Shown piece by piece: positions 16,032 through 24,188 of a stretch of 31,360 nt of DNA. A model generated the notes under the pieces. The model did not search any database. It had not been told where the DNA came from and worked only from the letters and a program-made list of their open reading frames with translations. The translations under genes were made by a program, and so were the position numbers. The DNA comes from Minisyncoccota bacterium (GTDB lineage Bacteria; Verrucomicrobiota; Lentisphaeria; Oligosphaerales; MVZH01): assembly GCA_021734725.1 (NCBI GenBank), contig JAIPIM010000004.1:1-31360 (forward strand). The letters run 5' to 3'. Each line of letters opens with the position of its first letter. The stretch's first letter is position 1.

Positions 16032-17957
16032 CTACTTCTTCTTCCAGACTTTCACGTAGTCGATCTCGAAATCCAGCGGGTATGGGAGGTCCTCGGCGAT
16101 CTCTCCGACCCAGCCGCCGATCTGGAACATGGCCATGAGCAGGTACATCTCACCTTCCGGCGTCGGACCCTCGTAGGTGTGAATCGGTCCGCCGTCCAGA
16201 TGCCAGGTGATTCTTCCTTGCTCCCAGTTGATGGCCCACGTGTGAAAGTCCTTGGTCAGATCGCATGGGCAGCTGAAAGCTTTGTAACCGTTCTTGGTGA
16301 AATGCACATTGAACAGGTTCTTGTCAGGGCTCTTGCCCACCCACTCAAAGATGTCGATTTCGACGGCCGGCGAGGCCCCCACCGGATTCCCCTGGCGCAC
16401 GCCTTCGGGGGAATACTCCTGGTTGCGCGCCCCGACTTGGTGAAGCCAAAACGCAGTATAGGCGCCACTCCCACAGACCGGCATCCTGCAGCGCATCTCC
16501 CACCAGCCATGCTTCTGTGAGAACTTCACCTCGTCTTTGAAGTCGTTTGGCGCCTCGTCATATCGGTAGATTGCCGAAGTCACCGCGGACACCGTCTTGG
16601 TTGCCGGCTTGTCGCGCATAGGCGTGTCCTTGTCCACGCGCAGGTGCAGAACTCCGTCTTCAATTACGTAGTGCGCCAGGGGCGGATTCGGTTGCCAGCC
16701 GCGAGTGTGGGCATTGGGGAAGCCGATTCGGTTGTAGTACTCGACGCGGCCCAGCCGATACCCCGGGAACCACTTGGTCTCATCCAGTTTGTTGCCCTCG
16801 AAATTGTCCTCGAACGTCAATTCCCAGGCAGTGTCTTGCGAAGGGTGCCACATCGTTTTCTCCTCCCGGCCTTGAATGACGCGCAACATGCGTGGCGATA
16901 GAATGGCCCGCGTGTCGTCGTCCACCAAACTGAACCGGTTCCCGTCGTTGGGCGTACTGAGATAGTTCCACACACAGTACGGAATCCCATGTTCCATGAG
17001 AAGCGAGATCACGTCACGCATCCAGTTCTCCCGGTACTCCTGGCGACAGTGCCGGATGGTGCCGAATTCGCCGCACCAGAGAGTCTTATCCGGGTGAGCG
17101 GCCACGAAGTCGAAGGCAGGCTGCAGACGCTTGCACAGCCATGCCTTGTCCACCCTCTCGTCGTTCGGGTAGGGATTTTTGTCGTCGTTGACGAAACGAC
17201 TGTAGTCCCGGTAAGGCTCGATGTCGGACGGGTAAGCCATCTTGCGGTTGTAGTAGAGCGGGCCCGCCATGAGAACCCCCTGCTGGTGGGTGAACTCGAA
17301 CGGAGAATACATATGGAAGGTATAGATGACGTTCCTGTCGTCGTAAAGATGAAGACAGTCAAGCTTCTTCGGGCTGTTCCAGCAGGTGCTTCCGATGACT
17401 ATCCCGCGAACCGGATTCGCTCGGCGCAGACGTTCCACCGTTTGCCGAGCAAGGTCATTCCACAAGTTCGACTCAACGTCCCGGACTTCGTTGAGCAGTT
17501 CAAACGCGACTCCCGGTTTGTCATGGTAGCGGCGTTCGAACTCCAGCCAGAACGCGATGAACCGGTCCTGGAGTTCCGCGTCATCCAGCAGCGAAACCTT
17601 TTCCTGGATGTCGCAGTAATTGCCGACCGCCTTGTGGAGGTTGAGGACCACATTCAATCCGGCTTTCTCGCACCACTCGATGAATGCATCGACCAGCCGA
17701 AAGGTTCGCTCCCGATAGATTCCAGGTGCTTCCTCCAGGACGATCTGGTCGAAGGCAAGGCGAACATGATCGACACCGAAGCCGGCAATGTTACGCACGT
17801 CCGCTTCCGTGATGTACGTGTCGAAGTGCTCGAAGTCACCGGGAGAAAGCGGTCCCCGCCACTTGTCCGGGAGGACGTTGAACCGCTTGTAGTTGGTCAG
17901 CCAACCGCCGATCCCCATCCCGCAGTGGAATCCGTCAAACACTCTCATCGTGCTCAT
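16032..17957 (-). CDS. Bifunctional glycosidase, GH5 + GH16, no signal peptide
   Basis: 641 residues from ATG 17957, which has AAGGAAGAG about 8 nt upstream and overlaps the LacI gene by 23 nt; ATG 17948 is a second option. Residues 1-365 are a GH5-type TIM barrel: opening GMGIGGWL, the acid/base Glu157 in ELLNEVRD, His215-x-Tyr in FHMY, and the nucleophile Glu297 in WCGEFGT. Residues about 370-641 are a GH16 jelly roll: the signature E533-I-D535-I-F-E538, the aromatic motif 'HGWWEMRCRMP', and the closing strand 'FEIDYVKVWKKK'. Both sets of catalytic residues are intact. GH16 enzymes of this type cut beta-1,3/1,4-glucans or galactans and GH5 enzymes beta-glucans or mannans. No signal peptide is seen, so it should act on imported oligosaccharides in the cytoplasm. 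The extra N-terminal frame upstream of 17957 is the LacI gene read in another frame. Confidence 0.9.
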   Translation of the reverse strand: MSTMRVFDGFHCGMGIGGWLTNYKRFNVLPDKWRGPLSPGDFEHFDTYITEADVRNIAGFGVDHVRLAFDQIVLEEAPGIYRERTFRLVDAFIEWCEKAGLNVVLNLHKAVGNYCDIQEKVSLLDDAELQDRFIAFWLEFERRYHDKPGVAFELLNEVRDVESNLWNDLARQTVERLRRANPVRGIVIGSTCWNSPKKLDCLHLYDDRNVIYTFHMYSPFEFTHQQGVLMAGPLYYNRKMAYPSDIEPYRDYSRFVNDDKNPYPNDERVDKAWLCKRLQPAFDFVAAHPDKTLWCGEFGTIRHCRQEYRENWMRDVISLLMEHGIPYCVWNYLSTPNDGNRFSLVDDDTRAILSPRMLRVIQGREEKTMWHPSQDTAWELTFEDNFEGNKLDETKWFPGYRLGRVEYYNRIGFPNAHTRGWQPNPPLAHYVIEDGVLHLRVDKDTPMRDKPATKTVSAVTSAIYRYDEAPNDFKDEVKFSQKHGWWEMRCRMPVCGSGAYTAFWLHQVGARNQEYSPEGVRQGNPVGASPAVEIDIFEWVGKSPDKNLFNVHFTKNGYKAFSCPCDLTKDFHTWAINWEQGRITWHLDGGPIHTYEGPTPEGEMYLLMAMFQIGGWVGEIAEDLPYPLDFEIDYVKVWKKK

Positions 17958-18975
17958 GTGTGCTCTCTTCCTTGACTGTGGCTCCCGGATGGAACAGGTA
18001 GTCCGCCGTAAAGGTCCGGGGAGTTGGAGACGCCGGAGCGCCAATGATCTCCAGCACCTGTTCCACATGGGTGTTGTTGTCGGGGTAAAACCGGGTGATG
18101 TCCACGGGATACGCGTAGAACGGCAAGTCGGGCGAGAACCCGACCAGAGAAACATCGTCCGGCACTCGCAGCCCCAGCCCGGACGCGCAGTGGAGGAATT
18201 GCAGACACTGCTTTTCGTCGCTTGCTATCCAGGCCGTGTGGTTTCCGGATTCCAGCTTACGCCGGAGACCGCTCAGATCGCTGAAGCAGTCGCTGACCGC
18301 GCTGTCTTCGAGATCGATACCGGGGAGTGCATCGTGAATGCCATCGAGCATGCCGCGAATACGCTCGATGTATATCTCCTCGCGGCGGACCGCCTTTTTC
18401 ACAATCCCCATGCCGCCGAAAAAGCCGATCTTCCGATGACCGGCCGCAAGCAAACGTTCACAGGCCTGCCGCGCCGCCGTTCGGTGCGACGGGAACACCA
18501 CCGGCCCCGAGAACTCGCCGCATTCCCCGATGCCGACGACGGGAATACCCTTCTCCAAGAGGTTTCGAACCGCATCGCTCTGGTACGACTTAACCCCAAG
18601 CACGACTATGGCCGCCGGCTTCACCTCAAGGCAGTGCGCCAGGTTCTCCCGGCATCGCCCGTACAACACAACCGGTGAGTAGCCCCGCACCGTCAACCGC
18701 TCCAACAGCATGCGTGGCAACTCGCTGTAGTACTTTCGCTCCAGCGCGCATGTAGACGCAATGATCACCACCGTCTGACCTCTGGTCGAGAGCCGGAACC
18801 GATTACCGAGACTTGTACTCCGCCAGCCCATCTCCTCCATGTACTGGAAAATCTTCCGGCGGATTTCCTCGCGAACCCCGGGTTTCCCGTTGATCGCCCG
18901 CGACACCGTCCCGATCCCTACACCGCAGTGGCGCGCGACGTCCTTTATCGTTGGCTTCCTGTTGGGCATGACCAA
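17935..18975 (-). CDS. LacI-family transcriptional regulator
   Basis: 346 residues. The N-terminal helix-turn-helix is typical: PTIKDVARHCGVGIGTVSRA, then 'INGKPGVREEIRRKI'. It is followed by a hinge and a PBP type I effector domain ('VVIIASTCALERKYYSEL', 'VVGIGECGEFSG', 'IGFFGGMGIVKKA', 'AWIASDEKQCLQFL', 'VPDDVSLVGFSPDLP'). The TTG at 18975 has a GGAG site 8 nt upstream; the ATG at 18969 is a possible alternative. A perfect 16-bp palindrome lies 17-32 bp upstream of the start. Its 3' end overlaps the GH5-GH16 start by 23 nt, so the regulator and glycosidase form one operon that is probably autoregulated. The ligand is likely a sugar released by that enzyme, by inference. Confidence 0.93.
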   Translation of the reverse strand: MVMPNRKPTIKDVARHCGVGIGTVSRAINGKPGVREEIRRKIFQYMEEMGWRSTSLGNRFRLSTRGQTVVIIASTCALERKYYSELPRMLLERLTVRGYSPVVLYGRCRENLAHCLEVKPAAIVVLGVKSYQSDAVRNLLEKGIPVVGIGECGEFSGPVVFPSHRTAARQACERLLAAGHRKIGFFGGMGIVKKAVRREEIYIERIRGMLDGIHDALPGIDLEDSAVSDCFSDLSGLRRKLESGNHTAWIASDEKQCLQFLHCASGLGLRVPDDVSLVGFSPDLPFYAYPVDITRFYPDNNTHVEQVLEIIGAPASPTPRTFTADYLFHPGATVKEESTHEHDESV

Positions 18976-18991
18976 AAACTATACTCCGAAG

Positions 18992-19007
18992 ATGGAAATA
19001 TTTCCAT
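18992..19007. promoter_or_regulatory. LacI-type operator, perfect palindrome ATGGAAATATTTCCAT
   Basis: Sixteen bases reading identically on both strands, centred at 18999/19000, just upstream of the LacI gene on the minus strand. LacI/GalR proteins bind such even-length palindromes, so autoregulation is likely. A weaker half-palindrome ATGC-N6-GCAT lies nearby at 19013-19026. Confidence 0.7.
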
Positions 19008-19115
19008 TTGAAATGCAATATAGCATGCTCTCGGAGTGAATCCAGCAGCATTAAGACGAAGACAGGGCGGTTCCTTTCTGGGACGAAGAGGCTTCGGACG
19101 CCATCCCCGGAAACT

Positions 19116-19140
19116 TTCAGCGCCGCATGGGACTTGCACA
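19116..19140 (-). pseudogene. Fossil of a GH94 gene 3' end
   Basis: TTCAGCGCCGCATGGGACTTGCACA (shown as the plus strand) is nearly identical to 29575-29600, the last codons and stop of the GH94 gene on the minus strand: one substitution and one deleted base. Read on the minus strand it gives ...V-Q-V-(T)-M-R-R-stop against V-Q-V-T-M-R-H-stop. The body of the gene, which would lie to the right, is gone. Confidence 0.5.
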
Positions 19141-19146
19141 GCTAGT

Positions 19147-19181
19147 CAGATCCCCCCCCGAACGGGGAGACTTATTATTAA
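19147..19181 (+). pseudogene. Fossil of a pseudopilin 3' end
   Basis: This segment matches 2245-2277, the end of the pseudopilin gene: CAGATC, a C run (8 here, 6 there), GAACGGGGAG, then TTATTATT and a stop. The last frame reads P-P-N-G-E-T-Y-Y-stop against P-P-N-G-E-D-Y-Y-stop. Two extra Cs in the run shift the frame. The body of the gene, expected to the left, is missing. Confidence 0.5.
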
Positions 19182-19219
19182 GCGTAATCCGTTTTTTTCG
19201 GGTTTTGTTCGCTTCAGAC

Positions 19220-19248
19220 TTGCACTATCTACCGTTACGCTTTATTAT
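19220..19248 (+). promoter_or_regulatory. Sigma70-type promoter of the ROK regulator
   Basis: TTGCAC at 19220-19225, a 17-nt spacer, and TATTAT at 19243-19248. The expected transcription start (about 19255) falls inside the palindrome at 19245-19270. Confidence 0.6.
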
Positions 19249-19270
19249 TATCTCAACGTTGAGTTAATTA
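19245..19270. promoter_or_regulatory. Operator-like palindrome of the ROK regulator
   Basis: A perfect 12-bp core CTCAACGTTGAG (19252-19263) extended to a 26-bp imperfect palindrome with 11 of 13 positions paired. It overlaps the -10 element of the promoter at 19220-19248 and lies 30 nt before the ROK start codon, a position suited to autorepression. Confidence 0.6.
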
Positions 19271-19299
19271 AGCCGAACGGCGGAGAACACACACGCAGC

Positions 19300-20484
19300 A
19301 TGAACTCAAAGACCATTGGCCATCCCGAGATCTTGAAAAATCTCAATAAGTACCAGATGCTGAATCTCATCCGTGAGGACGGTCCCTTGTCGCGTACAGA
19401 GATTGCCCGGCAAACACGCCTCGGCTGGGGCACGATAACAAAATATGCCGCAGAATTACTCGATGAACAGGCAATACTGGAAACGTTCGAAAAAGCAAAC
19501 AAGGGGCAAGGAAGGCGCGCCAAAAAACTTACCGTAAACCCCGATAAAGGATGGATTGTGGGGGTCGAATTGGGTTCGTACGCCACTCGCATCATCGTCG
19601 TGGACTTCAGCGGACGGATTGTTTATCGAACGTATCTGCTTACCAATTCGGCCGACGGCAGGCAAGAAGTTCTGGAAACACTGAGCCAAAGAATAGCCGA
19701 AAGCATAGACAAAGCAGGTTGCTCCCTGGATTCGATAATCGGAATGTGCGTAGGCGCGGTTGGGCAAGTCGACCATACAGAAGGATGCGTACTGAAGACG
19801 GCGAACTTCTCCGATTTCAACGATGTCCCGCTACGAGATTATTTGTCGGAAGAGTTTCGTTGCCCCGTTTACGTAGAGCAGGCGCAACTGGTTATCACTC
19901 TTGGCGAAATGTGGCGCGGAGGGGGCAAAGGCGTATCCGATTTCATTTGCCTCACGCTTGGAAATGGTATTGGTTCCGGCATTGTCTCGATGGGCCGACT
20001 TCTGCGTCCCTATCCGTTCAAGGGGATAGGCGATATAGGCCATCTGACCATAGACAAGAACGGCCCTCAATGCACCTGCGGAAACAAAGGTTGCCTGGAA
20101 GCGGTTGCCGGAGGGGCCGCCCTTTTACGGCAATTGCGCGCCATATCACCAGATATCACGTTCGAAAAGATCGAATCCAATCCTGCCCTCCAATCCAGCG
20201 AGATCCGACGAATTATTCGTGAAGCGGGAGTGTCCATTGCCACCGCACTCACGTCGGCCATACAAATTTACCACCCGGAAAAAGTCATTGTCAGTGGAGG
20301 CTTGACCAAGCTTGGAGACCCACTCATGTCTCCTATCCAGAAAGAGATCGAAGCACGCCTGCCCATCCGTAAATTTGACGTAAGCCACCTTGAAATAACA
20401 CAACTGGGGGACTGGGCCGGTGCGCTCGGTGCCGCACGATTTGTGTGGGAAGAAACGTTCACTCACAAGGTTGAATACGTCTGA
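19300..20484 (+). CDS. ROK-family transcriptional repressor (NagC/XylR type)
   Basis: 394 residues from ATG 19300. Residues about 20-50 form a helix-turn-helix ('LSRTEIARQTRLGWGTITKY'), then a wing. From about 85 there is a ROK domain: 'GVELGSYATRIIVVDFSG', 'GMCVGAVGQVDHTEG', 'LGNGIGSGIV', and the zinc signature C258-T-C260-G-N-K-G-C265-L-E267. The catalytic Asp of ROK kinases (END-A motif) is replaced: the equivalent stretch is E193-Q-A-Q, so it should bind sugar but not phosphorylate it, as expected for a repressor. The ORF is open upstream to 19036, but no start there has support, and the promoter lies inside that part. The next gene is a secreted hydrolase 69 nt downstream, probably its main target. 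Confidence 0.93.
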   Translation: MNSKTIGHPEILKNLNKYQMLNLIREDGPLSRTEIARQTRLGWGTITKYAAELLDEQAILETFEKANKGQGRRAKKLTVNPDKGWIVGVELGSYATRIIVVDFSGRIVYRTYLLTNSADGRQEVLETLSQRIAESIDKAGCSLDSIIGMCVGAVGQVDHTEGCVLKTANFSDFNDVPLRDYLSEEFRCPVYVEQAQLVITLGEMWRGGGKGVSDFICLTLGNGIGSGIVSMGRLLRPYPFKGIGDIGHLTIDKNGPQCTCGNKGCLEAVAGGAALLRQLRAISPDITFEKIESNPALQSSEIRRIIREAGVSIATALTSAIQIYHPEKVIVSGGLTKLGDPLMSPIQKEIEARLPIRKFDVSHLEITQLGDWAGALGAARFVWEETFTHKVEYV

Positions 20485-20553
20485 GGCAAGTGAGAACAAA
20501 CGTCGACGCGAGAGTGAAAGCAGATAACGAAAGGCCAAGCAAGGTGAAACAAC

Positions 20554-23001
20554 ATGAAGGATGAGATCGAACGAGCATTGCTGGGGTGTTGGAAACGTTT
20601 CTTTATGATCGTGGCCGTCGCGTTATCCGCTGGAGACTTGACGCTTCATGCCGACGAGAAGGATGCATCACCCCCCCCCTTCGTTCGTATTGAAGCTCCG
20701 AAAACCGACGACGTTGTGCGACCGCTGACCGAGGCGGAAATGGCCCTCGGATACCTGAAAATTAACCACAACTTGAGCTGGAGCAATACCAAAAACCGAC
20801 TAGATGGTCCCATCCGCATAACGTTTGATCTTGGAAAACCGTATCACCTTCAAAAGGCGCGACTGGTGTGCCTGTCAAGCAGATGGCGAAGCTTCACGGC
20901 GGCACGAATAGAAGTGGCAAACTCTGTTGACGAATGGACATGCATAACAGAGCAAAAAGGACCGGGGTCGGCGGTTACGGACAAAACCTCAAACCGGAAT
21001 GACCCGCATGAGTTGCTTGCGTCCCTGAACAGTGCCTATCGTTACGTCAGAGCCGTGATAAAACCTACGGGCTGGTATACTTTACAGATTGACTCCTTTG
21101 AAATCTCCCGCGCCCTTTCAACCTCCGTTTCCGACGGCGTGAAAACCTTGAAAAAAGACTCGGCTTTTTATGCCCCTGACGGACCGTTCAGGGAAGAATG
21201 GGCCGCAGCCGGCCACTGGCTGGAGTCCGCCAAAGGATTGAACGGGGCGGGCGGATTTCCCCCGGAGGCCGGACCGGGTGCTTACGTAAAGGCGTATTTC
21301 CACAACCAAAGTGACATGCCCATGCGGATCGACGGTCTTACGATTAACGGCGTCAGCCTGGACAAACACCTTCATCGCCAGCCCAAAGAAGGCGACGGCG
21401 TTTACAAATCCAGCATTTGGATAGATCCCAAGGAAGATTCTCCGGACTTTCAAACGCTCGTGAATGCAGGGGATCCCATCTGGTACAAGGTCGAGCCGAA
21501 CCCAGTCCCACCCGGCCAGTGCACGGAAGTCACGTTACGCCTACGCCAACATTTGGCCAGTGCAATCGACCTCGGGATCGATACTTCCATGGGAGGGCGC
21601 ATAGTCGACGTAGCACCCCGAACCCCAGCCGTGGACATCGAGTTCGCGGGGTTCGACAATGGGCTCCGGGAAATGGTTGTGTACGCCCGGCGGCTGGCAC
21701 CCGACAGCGGGCTCGTAAGCCGCGTCCTGCTGGATGGAGAGGATTGCACGGAGAGTGTGACTGTATACCAGCCCGGATGGCTCGAAAGAGAAGACGAGCG
21801 GAAACCGCTGTACGCCCTTCAGATCGCTTTGGACAAACCGCTCGAACGAGGATCGTTCCACCGCGTTTCGCTGGTCACGGAGACGGGACGGGGCTTTACA
21901 ACACAAATTCGGGCGTTCGCCAATCCATTCGCCATAGGGATGTTTGGAGCATACGGACCATCCGATGACTTTTTTGACAGGCTGAAACGATATCGTTTCA
22001 ACTCGACTATCTGGTTTGAAAGGGATGAAGACCTGCACGAACAGCATGGGCTATACGCATTCTGTGGAAGTGGGTCAACAACTCCCCGATCGGGTTCGTG
22101 GTGTCTTGCCTATTACCAGTTGGACGAACCGGACGTGAAAGACTACGGCACGAAGTCCATCAAGGACTATTGGCGACGCCTGGGAAGCACGGCACACTAT
22201 TGCATTGCAACGCGAAACCGCTGGAACCGGGAGAATCCCGCGGTGCCTGGCCTGCTCCAGATAGATTCCACGTTCAAACCCCTGAACCTGGCGGTTTATG
22301 CCCAGATCGCGGACCTTCCAGCCACCGACCCGTACGCCCCCAGAGCCGGCAACCCGCCCTTCGGTCTGCATCACGTGTCTGCCAGACTCCAAGTTCTCGC
22401 GGCGCACAGTGAACCGAAACCCATTCATGCGACACTGCACTGCTGCAAAGATGAAAAGAACGCGTTTGTCCGTTACCCGGCGGCGGAGGAAGTGTCGCTT
22501 ATGGTGAGTTATGCATTGATGCAGGGCGCAAAGGGCATCTCGTATTACTGGTGGCGAGGTGTCGGGGGACTCGGCGGCAACCCGGACCTTCTTCGCGACA
22601 TGGGCAAGATCAATGCACGTATCGAGCAGATAGGTCGTCTCGCGTCACTGAGCGTACCCACTGGCTGGGCAAGTTCGCCCGACACCAATGTCCTGCTGGA
22701 ATGCCTGTGGGCGGCCGGAGAAGGCATGGTGCTCATCGCCTGCAATGAAGACTATGACTCCATAGCCGCCGCCGAAACGGCGGACGAAGGATTCGAGACG
22801 CGCCCGCGGAAAAACGTGACAGTGGAATGCACATTGCCCCCAGGTACGGAGAAGTGGCGCGTTTGCGAAGTAACCCCACTTGCTTGGAAACCCCTGCCCC
22901 AACATTCGACTTCGTTGGAAAAAAGCGCGTCCGGACGGGTAACGGCAAAATGGACGATTGACGAACTCAAGACGGATCGATGGTTTGTAATTGTTCCCTG
23001 A
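20554..23001 (+). CDS. Secreted discoidin + TIM-barrel-like glycoside hydrolase-like protein
   Basis: 815 residues. A signal segment lies at about 16-32 (MIVAVALSAGDLTLHA). Residues about 45-185 look like an F5/8 type C (discoidin) carbohydrate-binding domain: 'IRITFDLGKPYHLQKARLVC', 'AARIEVANSVDEWTCI', 'YRYVRAVIKPTG'. A beta-rich region follows (about 190-460). From about 460 a TIM-barrel-like part begins, with a DEP motif (YYQLDEPDVKDYG, near residue 525) and a 'KGISYYWWRG' stretch near 660, features common to several clan-A-like hydrolases. A C-terminal beta domain ends 'TDRWFVIVP'. No named GH family could be assigned. It sits first after the ROK regulator and before a PEP-CTERM/pseudopilin pair. 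Confidence 0.7.
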   Translation: MKDEIERALLGCWKRFFMIVAVALSAGDLTLHADEKDASPPPFVRIEAPKTDDVVRPLTEAEMALGYLKINHNLSWSNTKNRLDGPIRITFDLGKPYHLQKARLVCLSSRWRSFTAARIEVANSVDEWTCITEQKGPGSAVTDKTSNRNDPHELLASLNSAYRYVRAVIKPTGWYTLQIDSFEISRALSTSVSDGVKTLKKDSAFYAPDGPFREEWAAAGHWLESAKGLNGAGGFPPEAGPGAYVKAYFHNQSDMPMRIDGLTINGVSLDKHLHRQPKEGDGVYKSSIWIDPKEDSPDFQTLVNAGDPIWYKVEPNPVPPGQCTEVTLRLRQHLASAIDLGIDTSMGGRIVDVAPRTPAVDIEFAGFDNGLREMVVYARRLAPDSGLVSRVLLDGEDCTESVTVYQPGWLEREDERKPLYALQIALDKPLERGSFHRVSLVTETGRGFTTQIRAFANPFAIGMFGAYGPSDDFFDRLKRYRFNSTIWFERDEDLHEQHGLYAFCGSGSTTPRSGSWCLAYYQLDEPDVKDYGTKSIKDYWRRLGSTAHYCIATRNRWNRENPAVPGLLQIDSTFKPLNLAVYAQIADLPATDPYAPRAGNPPFGLHHVSARLQVLAAHSEPKPIHATLHCCKDEKNAFVRYPAAEEVSLMVSYALMQGAKGISYYWWRGVGGLGGNPDLLRDMGKINARIEQIGRLASLSVPTGWASSPDTNVLLECLWAAGEGMVLIACNEDYDSIAAAETADEGFETRPRKNVTVECTLPPGTEKWRVCEVTPLAWKPLPQHSTSLEKSASGRVTAKWTIDELKTDRWFVIVP

Positions 23002-23121
23002 CCAGGCGGGATGATAAGGCCCCCGGTACGGCGCCGTCGCGCCAGAACATGAAGTTGCGGAACTGAACAAACGGAGGAACCTAACAACTTAAACACAACG
23101 CCAAGGAACGGAGAAGGGAAG

Positions 23122-23141
23122 TTCGCGGTATATGCCGCGAA
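23122..23141 (+). promoter_or_regulatory. Perfect 7-bp hairpin in the leader of the PEP-CTERM gene
   Basis: TTCGCGG (23122-23128), a 6-nt loop, and CCGCGAA (23135-23141), 41-61 nt upstream of ATG 23183. It is followed by an A-rich stretch, not a U run, so it is not a typical terminator on the plus strand. It could be a protein-binding site or an mRNA structure. Confidence 0.4.
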
Positions 23142-23182
23142 AAACGAATCAAGAAATTCCAACGTTCAGGAGATAAAACACC

Positions 23183-24124
23183 ATGAGACCAGCAAGATGT
23201 TCGAATGAAACAGCAGCCATTATCGTCGCGACAACCGTTTTGTTGGGAATAAACGCATTTTCCGGAACAATGCCTACGGTTACCATCGGCGGACTTGACG
23301 GCGCCGCGCACTGGGCTTGGTACGAAGGCGAATGCAACTTCGATAACGACAATGGGAATGACGCTAGAGCTTTCGCAAGGTATATAACGAGAGCATCGGG
23401 ATTCAATTCTAAGTTGTCGCCCGTAGTGGAATCGCTCCTGGAGAATCCCTATGGGAATGTTGAAACGGTGTGGACCGTCAGTATGCCCGCGGCCATGGAT
23501 AACGCCCAGTTCTATACGTACAGCGGCTCGTATGCCACAAGACCCTACGACATACTCGTCGGCGGAACCGAAGTCGGATCGTTTACATTGCAGGGAGCGG
23601 GCAGCACTCTCAGTCCTGATTCATGGACTGAAACAGCTATCGGCACCCTTGGTTCGGGGCCCCATACCATTGAGGTGCATCAAGGGAATGGTACGTACAA
23701 TTCGTTCTTGGTCACCGACGGCTATTACATCACGGACGGCGAACTTAGTGCGTTTGGCGGTCTCGCTGAAACAACCGTAGCTGGGATGGATACCGACTAC
23801 CGCTGGCGGCAGGCACCGACATTCGAGACAATTCCCGGCGTGAGCCGACCAGTCTCCGCAACCATCGATATAGCCGACGCGGTGGGGTATACAATTCTTC
23901 TTAACGGTACACCGTACATATCTGGAACTCCTATCACTGAGCGCGGCACTTACACATTGACTGTCGAAGCGTTCGGAAGTGAAAACCAAGATCGTATCCT
24001 GGCGGGCGCAACGTTTGTCGTTCCAGAACCCGCCACATGCGGTCTGCTGTTGCTTCTGCTGCCAGTATGGCTCTGCTTGAGCGGTCGGACAAAACCGTGT
24101 GCTGTACGCGGCCAGTCTCGCTAA
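23183..24124 (+). CDS. PEP-CTERM sorting-domain protein
   Basis: 313 residues. It has a signal peptide (about 10-27), a beta-rich middle with repeated GG and aromatic residues ('GTMPTVTIGGLDGAAHWAWY', 'FYTYSGSYATRPYDILVGGT', 'TIEVHQGNGTYNSFLVTDGY'), and a C-terminal sorting signal: PEP at 281-283, a Leu-rich helix (286-300) and a basic tail GRTKPCAVRGQSR. Exosortase targeting is expected. An AGGAG site lies about 10 nt before the ATG. The middle resembles the beta-sandwich or carbohydrate-binding modules common in this class, but no named family was recognised. It lies downstream of a secreted hydrolase and 64 nt before a pseudopilin, repeating the pair seen in modules A and B. Confidence 0.87.
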   Translation: MRPARCSNETAAIIVATTVLLGINAFSGTMPTVTIGGLDGAAHWAWYEGECNFDNDNGNDARAFARYITRASGFNSKLSPVVESLLENPYGNVETVWTVSMPAAMDNAQFYTYSGSYATRPYDILVGGTEVGSFTLQGAGSTLSPDSWTETAIGTLGSGPHTIEVHQGNGTYNSFLVTDGYYITDGELSAFGGLAETTVAGMDTDYRWRQAPTFETIPGVSRPVSATIDIADAVGYTILLNGTPYISGTPITERGTYTLTVEAFGSENQDRILAGATFVVPEPATCGLLLLLLPVWLCLSGRTKPCAVRGQSR

Positions 24125-24188
24125 GAATTTCTGGCCCGGCAAAGTGAACAGGCCTTAAGCGGGCTCTCACCCAGGTAGGACAGAAGCT

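Noticed and set aside
16989..17975. 328-residue plus-strand ORF opposite the GH5-GH16 gene
   Set aside because: The minus strand carries intact GH5 catalytic motifs; the plus-strand frame shows only reverse-complement composition.
17958..18155. 66-residue N-terminal extension of the GH5-GH16 frame
   Set aside because: It is the LacI gene read in another frame, rich in Ser/Thr/Arg. A good ribosome site supports ATG 17957.
15525..19095. Possible terminal inverted repeat (GAAGCCTCT near 15526 and its complement near 19088) flanking module C
   Set aside because: Only nine matching bases, with no extension and no target duplication; chance is likely in a window of this size.
19036..19299. 88-residue N-terminal extension of the ROK regulator frame
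   Set aside because: It contains the promoter, the operator and the two gene fossils, and it has no ROK-like sequence before the helix-turn-helix.
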